Positions 41,103 through 52,685 are shown, counted from the stretch's first letter. The stretch is DNA of 64,000 nt from Pseudomonas sp. UBA6562 (GCF_002434265.1 NZ_DJJS01000008.1:665667-729666), one strand, 5' to 3'. Notes: a model not told the origin generated them from the letters alone. Numbers and translations: made by a program.

Positions 41103-42800
41103 TCAGGCGCTTTTCTTGATGCCGAGCTTCTTCAGCTCTTCGTCGCGCAGCTCGCGGCGCAGGATCTTGCCGACGTTGGTGGTGGGCAGCGAATCGCGGA
41201 ACTCGATCTGCCGCGCGACCTTGTAGCCGGTGAGGTTGGCGCGCATATGCTCGGTCACCTGCTCCTTGGTCAGGGTGGTGCCGGGCTTGAGCACCAGGAA
41301 CACTTTGATCACTTCGCCGGATTTTTCGTCCGGTATGCCGATGGCGGCGCACTGCACCACGCCCGGCAGGCCGGCCAACACATCTTCGATCTCGTTGGGA
41401 TACACGTTGAAGCCCGACACCAGGATCATGTCTTTCTTGCGGTCGACGATGCGCATGTAGCCGTCGGGCTGGATCAGGGCGATGTCGCCGGTCTTCAGCC
41501 AGCCTTGGTCGTCGAGGATTTCCGCCGTGGCTTCTTCGCGCTGCCAGTAGCCCTTCATGACCTGCGGGCCCTTGACGCACAGTTCGCCGACTTCGCCCAG
41601 CGGTAACTCGGCGCCGCTGTCGTCGATGACCTTGCACAGGGTCGACGGCACGGGAATGCCGATGGTGCCGATCTGGATGGCCTGCACCGGGTTGACCGTG
41701 GCGACCGGGCTGGTCTCGGTCATGCCGTAGCCTTCGCAGATCGCGCAGCCGGTGACGGCTTTCCAGCGTTCGGCCACGCTCAGTTGCAAGGCCATGCCGC
41801 CCGACAGGGTGACTTTCAGCGCCGAGAAGTCCAGGCCGCGGAAGCCTTCGTGGTTGCACAAGGCCACGAACAGGGTGTTGAGCCCCACGAAGCCGCTGAA
41901 CTTCCACTTGCGCAGTTCCTTGACCACCGCCGGCAGGTCGCGGGGGTTGCTGATCAGCACGTTGTGGTTGCCGATCAGCATCATGGCCATGCAATGGAAG
42001 GTGAACGCATAGATGTGGTACAGCGGCAGCGGCGTGATGAGGATCTCGCAACCTTCCTTGAGGTTGGCCCCCATCAAGGCGCGGCATTGCAGCATGTTGG
42101 CCACCAGGTTGCGGTGGGTCAGCATCGCGCCTTTCGCTACGCCAGTGGTGCCGCCGGTGTATTGCAGCACGGCTACGTCGTCGGCGGCCGGGCTGACCTC
42201 GACCACCGCCTGGCCACGGCCCTTGGCCAGCGCATCGTTGAAGCGCACCGCCTGGGGCAGATGATAGGCCGGCACCATCTTCTTCACGTATTTGATGACG
42301 CTGTTGATCAGCAGGCGCTTGAGGGGCGGCAGCAGGTCGGCCACTTCGGTGACGATCACGTGCTTGACGGCGGTCTTGGGCACCACCTTTTCCGCCAAGT
42401 GCGCCATGTTCGCCAGGCATACCAGGGCCTTGGCACCGGAGTCCTTGAACTGATGCTCCATTTCCCGCGCGGTGTACAGCGGGTTGGTGTTGACCACGAT
42501 CAGGCCGGCGCGCAGGGCGCCGAACACTGCGACCGGGTACTGCAGGACGTTGGGCAGTTGCACGGCGATGCGGTCGCCGGGCTGCAGGTCGGTGTGCTGC
42601 TGGAGCCAGGCGGCGAACTGGCCTGACAAGGTATAGAGCTCGCCGTAGGTCAGGGTCTTGCCGAAGTTGCTGAACGCCGGTTTGTCGGCGAAGCGCTGGC
42701 AGGATTGCTTGAGGACCGTCTGGACGTTGGGAAATTCGTCAGGATCGATCTCGGCCGCGATGCCGGCCGGATATTTGTCCTTCCAGAAATGTTCGATCAT
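41103..42800 (-). CDS. fadD1: Long-chain fatty acid-CoA ligase FadD1
   Basis: A 565-aa adenylate-forming enzyme. The P-loop YTGGTTGVAKGAMLTHRN is at about residues 212-229, GYGMTETSP at about 360-368, and RKKDMILVSGFNVYPNEIED near 450-469; the C-terminal KILRREL contains the catalytic lysine. It activates imported or released fatty acids to acyl-CoA at the inner membrane for beta-oxidation. AAGGAG lies before the ATG at 42800; an in-frame ATG 39 nt upstream is rejected. It follows the paralogous fadD2 on the same strand with a strong hairpin between. Confidence 0.93.
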   Translation of the reverse strand: MIEHFWKDKYPAGIAAEIDPDEFPNVQTVLKQSCQRFADKPAFSNFGKTLTYGELYTLSGQFAAWLQQHTDLQPGDRIAVQLPNVLQYPVAVFGALRAGLIVVNTNPLYTAREMEHQFKDSGAKALVCLANMAHLAEKVVPKTAVKHVIVTEVADLLPPLKRLLINSVIKYVKKMVPAYHLPQAVRFNDALAKGRGQAVVEVSPAADDVAVLQYTGGTTGVAKGAMLTHRNLVANMLQCRALMGANLKEGCEILITPLPLYHIYAFTFHCMAMMLIGNHNVLISNPRDLPAVVKELRKWKFSGFVGLNTLFVALCNHEGFRGLDFSALKVTLSGGMALQLSVAERWKAVTGCAICEGYGMTETSPVATVNPVQAIQIGTIGIPVPSTLCKVIDDSGAELPLGEVGELCVKGPQVMKGYWQREEATAEILDDQGWLKTGDIALIQPDGYMRIVDRKKDMILVSGFNVYPNEIEDVLAGLPGVVQCAAIGIPDEKSGEVIKVFLVLKPGTTLTKEQVTEHMRANLTGYKVARQIEFRDSLPTTNVGKILRRELRDEELKKLGIKKSA

Positions 42801-42985
42801 GGAGCCCCACTCCTTTAGCAACAGCGAATTCTCGCGCATTCATGCACTTATTATTGGGAGGCGATGACGGCTGACTGCAACCGGAGCATCGAAAGCGCGC
42901 CGAGAGTACCAGCTTTGCCAGAGAGCGACCACATTCGAGCGAGGGCCAATCGGTCATTAAAAGGACTTATTTGCGCACATCAGTC

Positions 42986-43006
42986 ACGTAGCAAAAAACG
43001 CTACGT
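42986..43006. promoter_or_regulatory. Inverted repeat upstream of fadD1
   Basis: ACGTAGC-N7-GCTACGT is a perfect 7-bp inverted repeat with an A-rich loop, about 190-200 bp before the fadD1 start. It could be an operator or a small hairpin. It does not match the PsrA (GAAAC-N4-GTTTC) consensus. Confidence 0.35.
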
Positions 43007-43031
43007 CCGTTTCGCTGGCGCGCCGTAAGCC

Positions 43032-43072
43032 GCGGGCCAGTGCCGCTGCCAGCCTATCCGGCACTGGCCCGC
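43032..43072 (-). terminator. Long 14-bp hairpin between fadD2 and fadD1
   Basis: GCGGGCCAGTGCCG pairs perfectly with CGGCACTGGCCCGC across a 13-nt loop, starting 20 bp after the fadD2 stop. There is no U-tract, so it is an unusual terminator, attenuator or mRNA-stabilising hairpin. It suggests that fadD1 has its own promoter or is tuned relative to fadD2. Confidence 0.55.
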
Positions 43073-43092
43073 AGGCTATTTCGATTCAGCGC

Positions 43093-44781
43093 TCAAGCCG
43101 AGTCGCGCAGTTCGCGGCGCAGGATCTTGCCCACTGGGGTCATGGGCAGTGCCTCACGTACCACGATCTGGCGCGGCACTTTGTAGGCGGTAAGATTGGC
43201 CTTGCAGTAGGCCTTGAGGTCTTCGACATCGACACCGCCTTCGCGCGCCACCACGAACAGCTTCACCGCCTCGCCGGTACGCTCGTCAGTCACGCCGATG
43301 GCGGCGCAGTTGGCCACCTGCGGGTGGCCCATGACCACTTCCTCGACTTCGTTGGGGTACACGTTGAAGCCTGAGACGATGATCATGTCTTTCTTGCGGT
43401 CAACGATGCGGGTGAAGCCGTCCGGGTCGATCACGGCGATGTCGCCGGTCTTGAGCCAGCCGTCGGCGTCGAGCGTGTCGGCCGTGGCCTCTGGCTGTTG
43501 CCAGTAGCCCTTCATGACCTGCGGCCCCTGGATGCACAGCTCGCCTGGCGAGCCCAGGGGTTGCTCGTGGCCTTGTTCGTCGATCACCTTGAATGCGGTG
43601 CCCACCACCGGCACGCCCACCGTGCCGAGACGGGCCATCTGCCCATAGGGGTTGGTGCTGGCCACCGGCGAGGTTTCGGTGAGGCCGTAGCCTTCGACAA
43701 TGCGGCAACCGGTCATCTGCTCCCAACGCTCGGCGGTGGCCTTGACCAACGCCGTACCGCCGGAGTTGGTCACTTTCAGGGCGGAGAAGTCCAGCGACTT
43801 GAAACCGGGGTGGTCCATCAGCGCGACGAACAGCGTGTTCAACCCCAGCAGCGCCGAGAAACGCCACTTGCCCAGTTCCTTGACGAAAGCAGGAATGTCG
43901 CGCGGGTTGGAGATCAGCACGTTGTGGTTGCCGGTGGCGACCATGCACATGCAGTTCGCGGTGAAGGCATAGATGTGGTACAGCGGCAGCGGCGCGATCA
44001 TCACCTCGCGGCCTTCCTCGATCATCGGCTGGCCGTCGGCGCCATGCTGGGCGAAGCAGGCCAGCACTTGCAGCATGTTGGCGACCAGGTTGCCGTGGGT
44101 CAGCATAGCGCCCTTGGCCGGGCCTGTGGTGCCGCCGGTGTATTGCAGCACGGCGATGTCGGTCTGGGTTCGCGGGATGGAGGTGTGGCGCAGGCGGCGC
44201 CCGTCGCGCAGCACCTGCTTGAAGGGCAGTGCCTGGGGCAGCTGGTAGGCCGGGACCTTCTTCTTCACTTTGTCCACCAGCAGGTTGACCAGCCAACCCT
44301 TGGCGCTGGGCAGCAGATCACCGAGTTTGGCTTCGATCAGGTACTCGATGCCGCAGTCGGCCTGCACCTCCTGTACCCGGTCACCGAACAGGTTCAGGTA
44401 CACCAGCGCGCGCGCGCCGGCGTCGCGGAACTGGTGACGCATTTCCCGGGCGGTGTACAGCGGGTTGGTGTTGACCACCACCAACCCCGCGCGCATGGCG
44501 CCGAACACCGCGACCGGATATTGCAGCACGTTGGGCAGTTGCACCGCGATGCGGTCGCCGGGCTTGAGCGAGGTGTTCTGCTGCAGCCAGGCGGCGAAGG
44601 CCGCGCTGTGCCGGTCGAGGTCGGCGTAACTCAGGGTGAGCCCCAGGTTGCTGAAGGCCGGCCGGTCGGCGAAGCGCTGGCAGGCGTGCTCGAAGACCTC
44701 TACCACAGAGGCGTAGCGGGTGGTGTCGAGGGTGGTGGGTACACCTGCCGGACGTTTGTCGTTCCAGAAGTCGGCGTGCAT
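43093..44781 (-). CDS. fadD2: Long-chain fatty acid-CoA ligase FadD2
   Basis: A 562-aa paralogue of FadD1 with the same motifs: QYTGGTTGPAKGAMLTHGN (about 211-229), EGYGLTETSPVAS near 362 and RKKDMIIVSGFNVYPNEVEE near 455. P. putida carries such a tandem pair, where FadD1 is the main medium/long-chain enzyme and FadD2 is a secondary one, as I recall. AAGGAA precedes the ATG at 44781. It is divergent from the PhaJ-like gene. Confidence 0.93.
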   Translation of the reverse strand: MHADFWNDKRPAGVPTTLDTTRYASVVEVFEHACQRFADRPAFSNLGLTLSYADLDRHSAAFAAWLQQNTSLKPGDRIAVQLPNVLQYPVAVFGAMRAGLVVVNTNPLYTAREMRHQFRDAGARALVYLNLFGDRVQEVQADCGIEYLIEAKLGDLLPSAKGWLVNLLVDKVKKKVPAYQLPQALPFKQVLRDGRRLRHTSIPRTQTDIAVLQYTGGTTGPAKGAMLTHGNLVANMLQVLACFAQHGADGQPMIEEGREVMIAPLPLYHIYAFTANCMCMVATGNHNVLISNPRDIPAFVKELGKWRFSALLGLNTLFVALMDHPGFKSLDFSALKVTNSGGTALVKATAERWEQMTGCRIVEGYGLTETSPVASTNPYGQMARLGTVGVPVVGTAFKVIDEQGHEQPLGSPGELCIQGPQVMKGYWQQPEATADTLDADGWLKTGDIAVIDPDGFTRIVDRKKDMIIVSGFNVYPNEVEEVVMGHPQVANCAAIGVTDERTGEAVKLFVVAREGGVDVEDLKAYCKANLTAYKVPRQIVVREALPMTPVGKILRRELRDSA

Positions 44782-45175
44782 TTATTGTTGTTCCTTTGCC
44801 TGGACGGGGATGTCGGTTGGCCAGGGGCCTGCCCCTGGCGGCGCCGAGCCCGTGGAGCCGGCCCGGCACCCATCGACGTTAGCAGTTGCCTGCCCGGCTG
44901 GCGCTGGCCATTAACATCGTGAATCGTATTTTCCCAGGGCAGCCTATCCTGAAGCTTTACCCCGCGTGGCCAGACCAACCTTCGCCACTGCACACCGCGC
45001 ATTTTTCCAACGCTCGCCGTCGTGTCAGGTTCGAGCGAACGCAGCGGTTGGTCGAGGAAATCAATCGCAAACCGCCAACCGCCGATATACTGGCGGGCTT
45101 GGACGCGCGCCGGTACTCGGTCGACCTGCGCCCACCGGCCCCTTTGCCTTTCCCGACCGCCGTTAAGGAACCCCG
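44782..45175. other. Divergent promoter region between fadD2 and phaJ, about 394 bp
   Basis: This region must hold promoters for both genes. I looked for the fatty-acid regulator palindrome GAAAC-N4-GTTTC and found none. No convincing small gene, RNA or terminator was seen. Confidence 0.5.
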
Positions 45176-45646
45176 ATGACCCAGGTCAGCAACACGCCCT
45201 ACGAAGCCCTCGAAGTCGGCCAGACCGCCAGCTACGAGAAGTCGGTCGAAGAACGCGACATCCAGCTGTTCGCGGCCATGTCCGGCGACCACAACCCCGT
45301 ACACCTGGACGCCGAATTCGCCGCCAAGAGCATGTTCCGCGAGCGCATCGCCCATGGCATGTTCAGCGGCGCGCTGATCAGTGCCGCCGTGGCCTGCACC
45401 CTGCCCGGCCCCGGCACCATCTACCTGGGCCAGAAGATGAGCTTCCAAAAGCCGGTGAAGATCGGCGACACCCTCACCGTGCGTCTGGAAATCCTCGAGA
45501 AGCTGCCGAAATTCAAAGTCCGCATCGCCACCAACGTCTACAACCAGAACGACGAACTGGTGGTCGAAGGCGAAGCCGAAATCCTCGCGCCGCGCAAGCA
45601 GCAGACCGTCGAACTGGTGTCGCCGCCGAACTTCGTCGCCGGCTGA
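45176..45646 (+). CDS. phaJ4: (R)-specific enoyl-CoA hydratase, MaoC family (PhaJ4-like)
   Basis: A 156-aa hot-dog-fold hydratase. The hydratase-2 motif FAAMSGDHNPVHLDAEFAAK (about residues 32-51) carries the catalytic Asp and His, and RIAHGMFSGALISAAV follows. It converts trans-2-enoyl-CoA from beta-oxidation to (R)-3-hydroxyacyl-CoA, a monomer for medium-chain polyhydroxyalkanoate synthesis. AAGGAA precedes the ATG at 45176. Position beside fadD1/fadD2 and length match PhaJ4 of P. putida as I recall it. Confidence 0.88.
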   Translation: MTQVSNTPYEALEVGQTASYEKSVEERDIQLFAAMSGDHNPVHLDAEFAAKSMFRERIAHGMFSGALISAAVACTLPGPGTIYLGQKMSFQKPVKIGDTLTVRLEILEKLPKFKVRIATNVYNQNDELVVEGEAEILAPRKQQTVELVSPPNFVAG

Positions 45647-45751
45647 ATCCGTTGCCCGCACGCGCCTTGTAACAGGCTCTCGAGCCGCCCTGGGTTGCAT
45701 GGCCGGTCCGCTTGGCGACCGCCATGAGCCGCTTTTCCCGGATGTGACCCG

Positions 45752-46462
45752 ATGCCCGCACTGCCCCCGCAGCCCGCTTGCTGCGATCCGATCCAGTTCC
45801 ACTGGCCCCTGCCCCGCCCCGTGCCCGGCGCGGTGCTGGCCAGTTGCGCTTTCGACCCGTCGCGGCTGGCGGCCGACGACTTCCAGCGCGCGGGCATCGA
45901 GCAGACGGCAGCCCTGCAACGCTCGGTGGCAAAGCGCCAGGCCGAATACCTGGCCGGGCGCGTTTGTGCCCGCGCAGCCTTGCAGCGCCTAGACGGCCGC
46001 CTCTATGTACCAGCCACGCACATTGACCGCTCCCCGGTCTGGCCGGCTGGCATCCACGGTTCTATCACCCACGGCAAGGGTTGGGCCGCAGCGGTGGTCG
46101 TGGCCGACGGCGCCTGCCAGGGCATCGGCCTGGACCAGGAATGCCTGCTCGACGACGAGCGCGCCCAGCGCCTGGCCGGGGAGATCCTGACCCCGGCCGA
46201 ATTGCAGCGCCTGGACCCGGCACAGGTCGGCCTGACGGTGACACTGACCTTCTCCCTCAAGGAGAGCCTGTTCAAGGCCCTCTACCCCCTCACCCAGCAG
46301 CGCTTCTACTTCGAACATGCCGAGGTACTGGAGTGGTCGGCGACGGGCACGGCACGGCTGCGCCTGCTCACAGACCTGTCGACACACTGGCGAACGGGCG
46401 TGGAGCTGGAAGGACAATTCCGCTTGACCGACAAGCATCTTTTGAGCCTGGTCAGCGTTTGA
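45752..46462 (+). CDS. pcpS: 4'-phosphopantetheinyl transferase (PcpS/EntD-like)
   Basis: A 236-aa Sfp/EntD-type transferase. GSITHGKGWAAAVV (about residues 101-114), GIGLDQE (about 126-132, Mg-binding acidic residues) and TFSLKESLFKALYP (about 165-178) are the three PPTase motifs. It moves phosphopantetheine from CoA to acyl and peptidyl carrier proteins. Pseudomonas typically has one such broad enzyme serving both fatty-acid ACP and siderophore synthetases, and I see no AcpS here. The ATG at 45752 was chosen by family length. It stands upstream of the nrdA promoter region on the same strand. Confidence 0.9.
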   Translation: MPALPPQPACCDPIQFHWPLPRPVPGAVLASCAFDPSRLAADDFQRAGIEQTAALQRSVAKRQAEYLAGRVCARAALQRLDGRLYVPATHIDRSPVWPAGIHGSITHGKGWAAAVVVADGACQGIGLDQECLLDDERAQRLAGEILTPAELQRLDPAQVGLTVTLTFSLKESLFKALYPLTQQRFYFEHAEVLEWSATGTARLRLLTDLSTHWRTGVELEGQFRLTDKHLLSLVSV

Positions 46463-46621
46463 AATAGCCGCGGCTGGACAGGCGGTCGCAAGCAATTTAT
46501 GTGCTGAAAATCAACCTCAAAATTTCTTGCCTGCGTCGCTGTGTCCCCAAAAAACGCCGTAACCTGCTTGGGACAAGGCCTACAGCGAATAGCGAGATTT
46601 CACGCACACAGTACCCACAAC

Positions 46622-46630
46622 TTATCCACA
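46622..46630 (+). promoter_or_regulatory. Perfect DnaA box upstream of nrdA
   Basis: TTATCCACA is a perfect match to the R1-type DnaA box, 12 bp upstream of the proposed nrdA -35 element. DnaA regulates nrdAB in E. coli, so a similar link of dNTP supply to replication initiation is plausible. It is a single box, so there is no case for an origin. Confidence 0.55.
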
Positions 46631-46641
46631 GGCCGCTCGCC

Positions 46642-46670
46642 TTGCAAAGGGTCCAAGACCGCATTATCTT
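46642..46670 (+). promoter_or_regulatory. Candidate sigma-70 promoter of nrdA
   Basis: TTGCAA (46642-46647) and TATCTT (46665-46670) are separated by 17 bp. The -10 lies inside the first NrdR-like box. The leader to nrdA would be about 400 nt, long but consistent with the large gap here. Confidence 0.45.
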
Positions 46671-46704
46671 GTATCGCATTCGCGGCCAACCACTACATGT
46701 TGGG
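46660..46704. promoter_or_regulatory. Tandem NrdR-like boxes upstream of nrdA
   Basis: CGCATTATCTTGTA (46660-46673) and CACTACATGTTGGG (46691-46704) match the NrdR box pattern (CACTATATATTGTG-like) at about 9 and 11 of 14 positions and lie exactly 31 bp apart, the three-turn spacing typical of NrdR pairs. NrdR is the nucleotide-sensing repressor of ribonucleotide reductase genes. Box 1 overlaps the proposed -10, as expected for repression. Confidence 0.6.
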
Positions 46705-47079
46705 TTTTGCGCCCGATTGCAAACACAAGTCCGGACAAGAATTCAAATGCTTTTTTGTGCGGAACTTCAAGCGGTACCAGCAGACAAATCGCTCCTGCAG
46801 AGGTGACCGAAGCAGCCCACCTGGGCCCCATCCGGTCATAGGTGCTCAAGCTTTCGCCAAGCACCAGACGGCAATGGGTTACGGGCCTGCCCGCAACCTT
46901 TGACTTCGGCCAGGGAGCGGCATTCGTCTGCCCTAATTCCTGAGTCTGTCCCGGAGTCGGCACGCCCGAACGAGCGAACGCGCGCGTCGCTTCGTTGTTC
47001 GGCGGTTAACAACGTGGACAGAACCGGTGGGCGCCCACAAGGCGCCTGAACACTATAGAAACTGTGGAGACACCCACCG

Positions 47080-49959
<2,880 letters not shown>

Positions 49960-49968
49960 GGCCCACGA

Positions 49969-49994
49969 AACCCGCTCCTTTATAGGAGCGGGTT
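49969..49994. repeat. Hairpin repeat between nrdA and nrdB
   Basis: AACCCGCTCCT-TTAT-AGGAGCGGGTT is a perfect 11-bp stem with a 4-nt loop, 10 bp past the nrdA stop. It resembles the GCTCCTA-type repeats widespread in pseudomonads and may attenuate or stabilise the nrdA message relative to nrdB. Confidence 0.65.
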
Positions 49995-50170
49995 CGCAGT
50001 CCGCGCCAGCAACACCCCAGACACAACACGCCAAGGCCACTGCCGCCTCGGCCGCCCCACACCGGGCTTACCTGATTTGCGTGCACTGCCTCACCCCGAC
50101 AAAGGGTCAGGAACCGCATCCCCTTTCAACGGCCCTACCTGCACAGGGCCCTCAACCAGGAGCATTCACC

Positions 50171-51421
50171 ATGCTGAGCTGGGACGAATTCGATAAAGAA
50201 GACGGCGAAGCCGTCGCCAAGACCGCCACCCCGAGCCAGGCCGCCGCGACCGCGAACCTCGACCGCCTCGACAGCGCCGGCGACGCCGCCGCCCAAGAAG
50301 CGCGCGCCGCCACCGCCGCCGACTCCGACGCGGTCAAGCGCGCCAAGGCATCGCTGAACGACCTCGACGTCGCCGAAGGCCTGGCCGAGCTGGAAGGCTC
50401 CGCCGCCCGCGTCGCGGTCGACGAAAAGCGCATGATCAACTGCCGCGCCGACCTCAACCAGCTTGTGCCCTTCAAGTACGACTGGGCCTGGCAGAAGTAC
50501 CTCGACGGCTGCGCCAACCACTGGATGCCGCAAGAGGTCAACATGACCGCCGACATCGCCTTGTGGAAGAGCCAGGACGGTCTGACCGAAGACGAACGTC
50601 GCATCGTCATGCGCAACCTGGGCTTCTTCTCCACCGCCGACTCCCTGGTCGCCAACAACCTGGCCCTGGCCGTATACCGCTTGATCACCAACCCGGAGTG
50701 CCGCCAGTACATCCTGCGCCAGGCCTTTGAGGAAGCGATCCACACCCACGCCTACCAGTACTGCATCGAATCGCTGGGCATGGATGAGGGCGAGATCTTC
50801 AACATGTACCACGAGATCCCGTCGGTCGCGAAAAAGGCCGCCTGGGGTCTGAAGTACACCCGCGCCATCTCCGACCCGGAATTCAACACCGGCACCCCGG
50901 AAAACGACAAGGAACTGCTGCGTAACCTGATCGGTTACTACTGCGTGCTGGAAGGCATCTTCTTCTACTGCGGCTTCACCCAGATCCTCTCGATGGGCCG
51001 CCGCAACAAGATGACCGGCGTCGCCGAGCAGTTCCAGTACATCCTGCGCGACGAGTCGATGCACCTGAACTTCGGCATCGACGTGATCAACCAGATCAAG
51101 ATCGAGAACCCGCACCTGTGGGACTCGGCGATGAAAGACGAAGCCACGCAGATGATTCTGCAGGGCACCCAGCTGGAGATCGAATACGCGCGCGACACCA
51201 TGCCGCGCGGTGTGCTGGGCATGAACGCGGCGATGATGGAGGACTACCTCAAGTTCATCGCCAACCGTCGTCTGACGCAGATCGGGTTGAAGGAAGAGTA
51301 TCCGGGGACGACCAACCCGTTCCCATGGATGAGCGAGATCATGGACTTGAAGAAGGAGAAGAACTTCTTCGAGACGCGGGTGATCGAGTATCAGACCGGT
51401 GGGGCGTTGAGCTGGGATTGA
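50171..51421 (+). CDS. nrdB: Class Ia ribonucleoside-diphosphate reductase beta subunit NrdB
   Basis: A 416-aa ferritin-like radical subunit. The E-x2-H-x3-Y motif EAIHTHAY places metal ligands Glu188 and His191 and the radical Tyr195; DESMHLNFG gives further ligands; the C-terminal tail ends GALSWD. An N-terminal extension of about 80 residues rich in Ala precedes the core, as in other pseudomonads. The ATG at 50171 follows AGGAGC; a longer frame from 49799 is a shadow. It provides the tyrosyl radical to NrdA. A strong terminator follows. Confidence 0.95.
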   Translation: MLSWDEFDKEDGEAVAKTATPSQAAATANLDRLDSAGDAAAQEARAATAADSDAVKRAKASLNDLDVAEGLAELEGSAARVAVDEKRMINCRADLNQLVPFKYDWAWQKYLDGCANHWMPQEVNMTADIALWKSQDGLTEDERRIVMRNLGFFSTADSLVANNLALAVYRLITNPECRQYILRQAFEEAIHTHAYQYCIESLGMDEGEIFNMYHEIPSVAKKAAWGLKYTRAISDPEFNTGTPENDKELLRNLIGYYCVLEGIFFYCGFTQILSMGRRNKMTGVAEQFQYILRDESMHLNFGIDVINQIKIENPHLWDSAMKDEATQMILQGTQLEIEYARDTMPRGVLGMNAAMMEDYLKFIANRRLTQIGLKEEYPGTTNPFPWMSEIMDLKKEKNFFETRVIEYQTGGALSWD

Positions 51422-51443
51422 TTGTCCGGGCTTGAACTGGAAG

Positions 51444-51467
51444 GGCTGCCATTTGGCAGCCTTTTTT
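51444..51467 (+). terminator. Rho-independent terminator after nrdB
   Basis: GGCTGCCA-TT-TGGCAGCC followed by six T residues, 22 bp past the nrdB stop: a textbook terminator. Confidence 0.92.
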
Positions 51468-51497
51468 GTTGCTCGGAACACATTGTTAGAGGTTTGG

Positions 51498-51695
51498 CTA
51501 CTTAGGTTGGGAAATCGCGATCAGCCCTTCGTCTACCTCAGCCATCAAGACGGGCTAAACCGCCAGCTTTCCTTGTTCGGCCACGTATTGCAACGCCTCG
51601 CGCATGAACTCAGACGGGTTTACGCGCAGTCGTTCGAGTTGCCGGTATGCACAAGCTTTGAACACGCCCTCGATACGAATGTTGATGGACCCCAT
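51498..51695 (-). pseudogene. Broken RelB/DinJ-type antitoxin
   Basis: The minus strand encodes MGSINIRIEGVFKACAYRQL, then RVNPSEFMREALQYVAEQGK, a clear RelB/DinJ ribbon-helix-helix pattern, ending at an amber TAG (51555-51557) after 46 residues. The same frame continues for 18 residues (PVLMAEVDEGLIAISQPK) to a second stop at 51498. A GGGAG site precedes the ATG at 51695. No partner toxin is nearby. It looks like a decaying antitoxin; the 46-aa product retains the whole DNA-binding part, so it could still be made. Confidence 0.6.
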
Positions 51696-51869
51696 AAAAG
51701 GCGCTCCCTGAAAATACAGTCGTTATGATCGTACCTTTGCCTTAGCCCGACAAAACCCTGGCGCAGTGCTCGACCAGCCTGCAGCCTGACATTTTTGTCA
51801 GTACCCAGGCCCGCACTATCGCTCTACCGTATCTGTAACAGCATTCGACAACAACGGAGCGAGCCCACC

Positions 51870-52346
51870 ATGAGCCTTCACCTGCAATCGAACGACCAGG
51901 CACTTAATAGGCTGATTACGGAAATCATGTCCGACGAGACCGTCACGCTTCAGGAATTTCGTGACATTCGAGATCAATCCGACGCCATCCTGGATGCTGA
52001 AAAGGCGACATCACCTGCCATCGCTTCAATCCTCTCGGACTTCCAGACCCAGGCCGATGCCCTGACCGACACATTACAGAAAATCGCGCTCACCATTCGT
52101 AAGAACAAAGTCGACATGCCCGCTTTCGAGAACATCAAAAAGGCAATCGAATACCAGCTGACCTACCTGGTCATGGCCTATGCGTCTTCGGTTGAGCGCT
52201 ACAGCGTGCTCAAGACGGGTGTGAACACCATGGCCGACAAGGCAGCGGCATTGAAGCGCGGGAACGACCAGCGACTCGACGCTGAGTATGGCTCATCGGG
52301 TTCTGGTAAGGCGTCCGGTGCGGCTCCAGATACTGACAAACGGTAA
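51870..52346 (+). CDS. Hypothetical small helical protein, 158 aa
   Basis: A soluble, mostly helical protein (MSLHLQSNDQALNRLITEIM; SDETVTLQEFRDIRDQSDAI) with no signal peptide, ending in a flexible tail (GSSGSGKASGAAPDTDKR). GGAG lies about ten bases before the ATG at 51870; an upstream in-frame ATG gives an unlikely leader. Base composition is lower in GC than its neighbours. No family is recognised. It neighbours a decayed antitoxin, so the stretch may be accessory DNA. Confidence 0.6.
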   Translation: MSLHLQSNDQALNRLITEIMSDETVTLQEFRDIRDQSDAILDAEKATSPAIASILSDFQTQADALTDTLQKIALTIRKNKVDMPAFENIKKAIEYQLTYLVMAYASSVERYSVLKTGVNTMADKAAALKRGNDQRLDAEYGSSGSGKASGAAPDTDKR

Positions 52347-52685
52347 TCCCTGCTCGAAGGGCTTGAATGGCCATTAATGCGTCGGGCCCTATATTTTGAT
52401 TCGGGTTATGCCAAACGGAGAGGCTAATTACAATGGTCTCAAAGGTCTTGAAAAACAAAACGCTCGATGCAGTGCATCGGGCGGTTCGAGGCCTACCGTC
52501 CTACCTAAGCAGGTGAGAACCTGTTGCAAGGCTAGGCATTGGATTCAGATATTCCCATTCAGGCAGCTATTCGACCCCGCGCAGATGTCTTTCGGTAAAC
52601 CTGATCATGCTCGTGGCAACGAACGCATGTCAGGGAAATAATCGACGCTGCGCAGGACCTGCGACACGACAGAAGTCCATACCCT
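52347..52685. other. Intergenic region of about 340 bp with a minus-strand terminator
   Basis: GC is lower than average. The only clear structure is the terminator at 52451-52483. An 81-codon plus-strand frame (52396-52641) has poor composition and no ribosome-binding site, so I do not call it a gene. Confidence 0.5.
52451..52483 (-). terminator. Rho-independent terminator downstream of the dgo operon
   Basis: On the minus strand CGCCCGATGC-ACT-GCATCGAGCG forms a 10-bp stem with one G-U pair, followed by TTTTGTTTTT. It lies about 200 bp after the IclR gene, the last gene of the galactonate operon. Confidence 0.6.

Noticed and set aside
46622..46630. Replication origin near the DnaA box
   Set aside because: Only a single perfect box was found, with no dnaA/dnaN genes or AT-rich unwinding region; a regulatory role at nrdA is more likely.
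52396..52641. 81-codon plus-strand frame between the helical protein and the IclR gene
   Set aside because: It crosses a minus-strand terminator, has no ribosome-binding site and an implausible composition.
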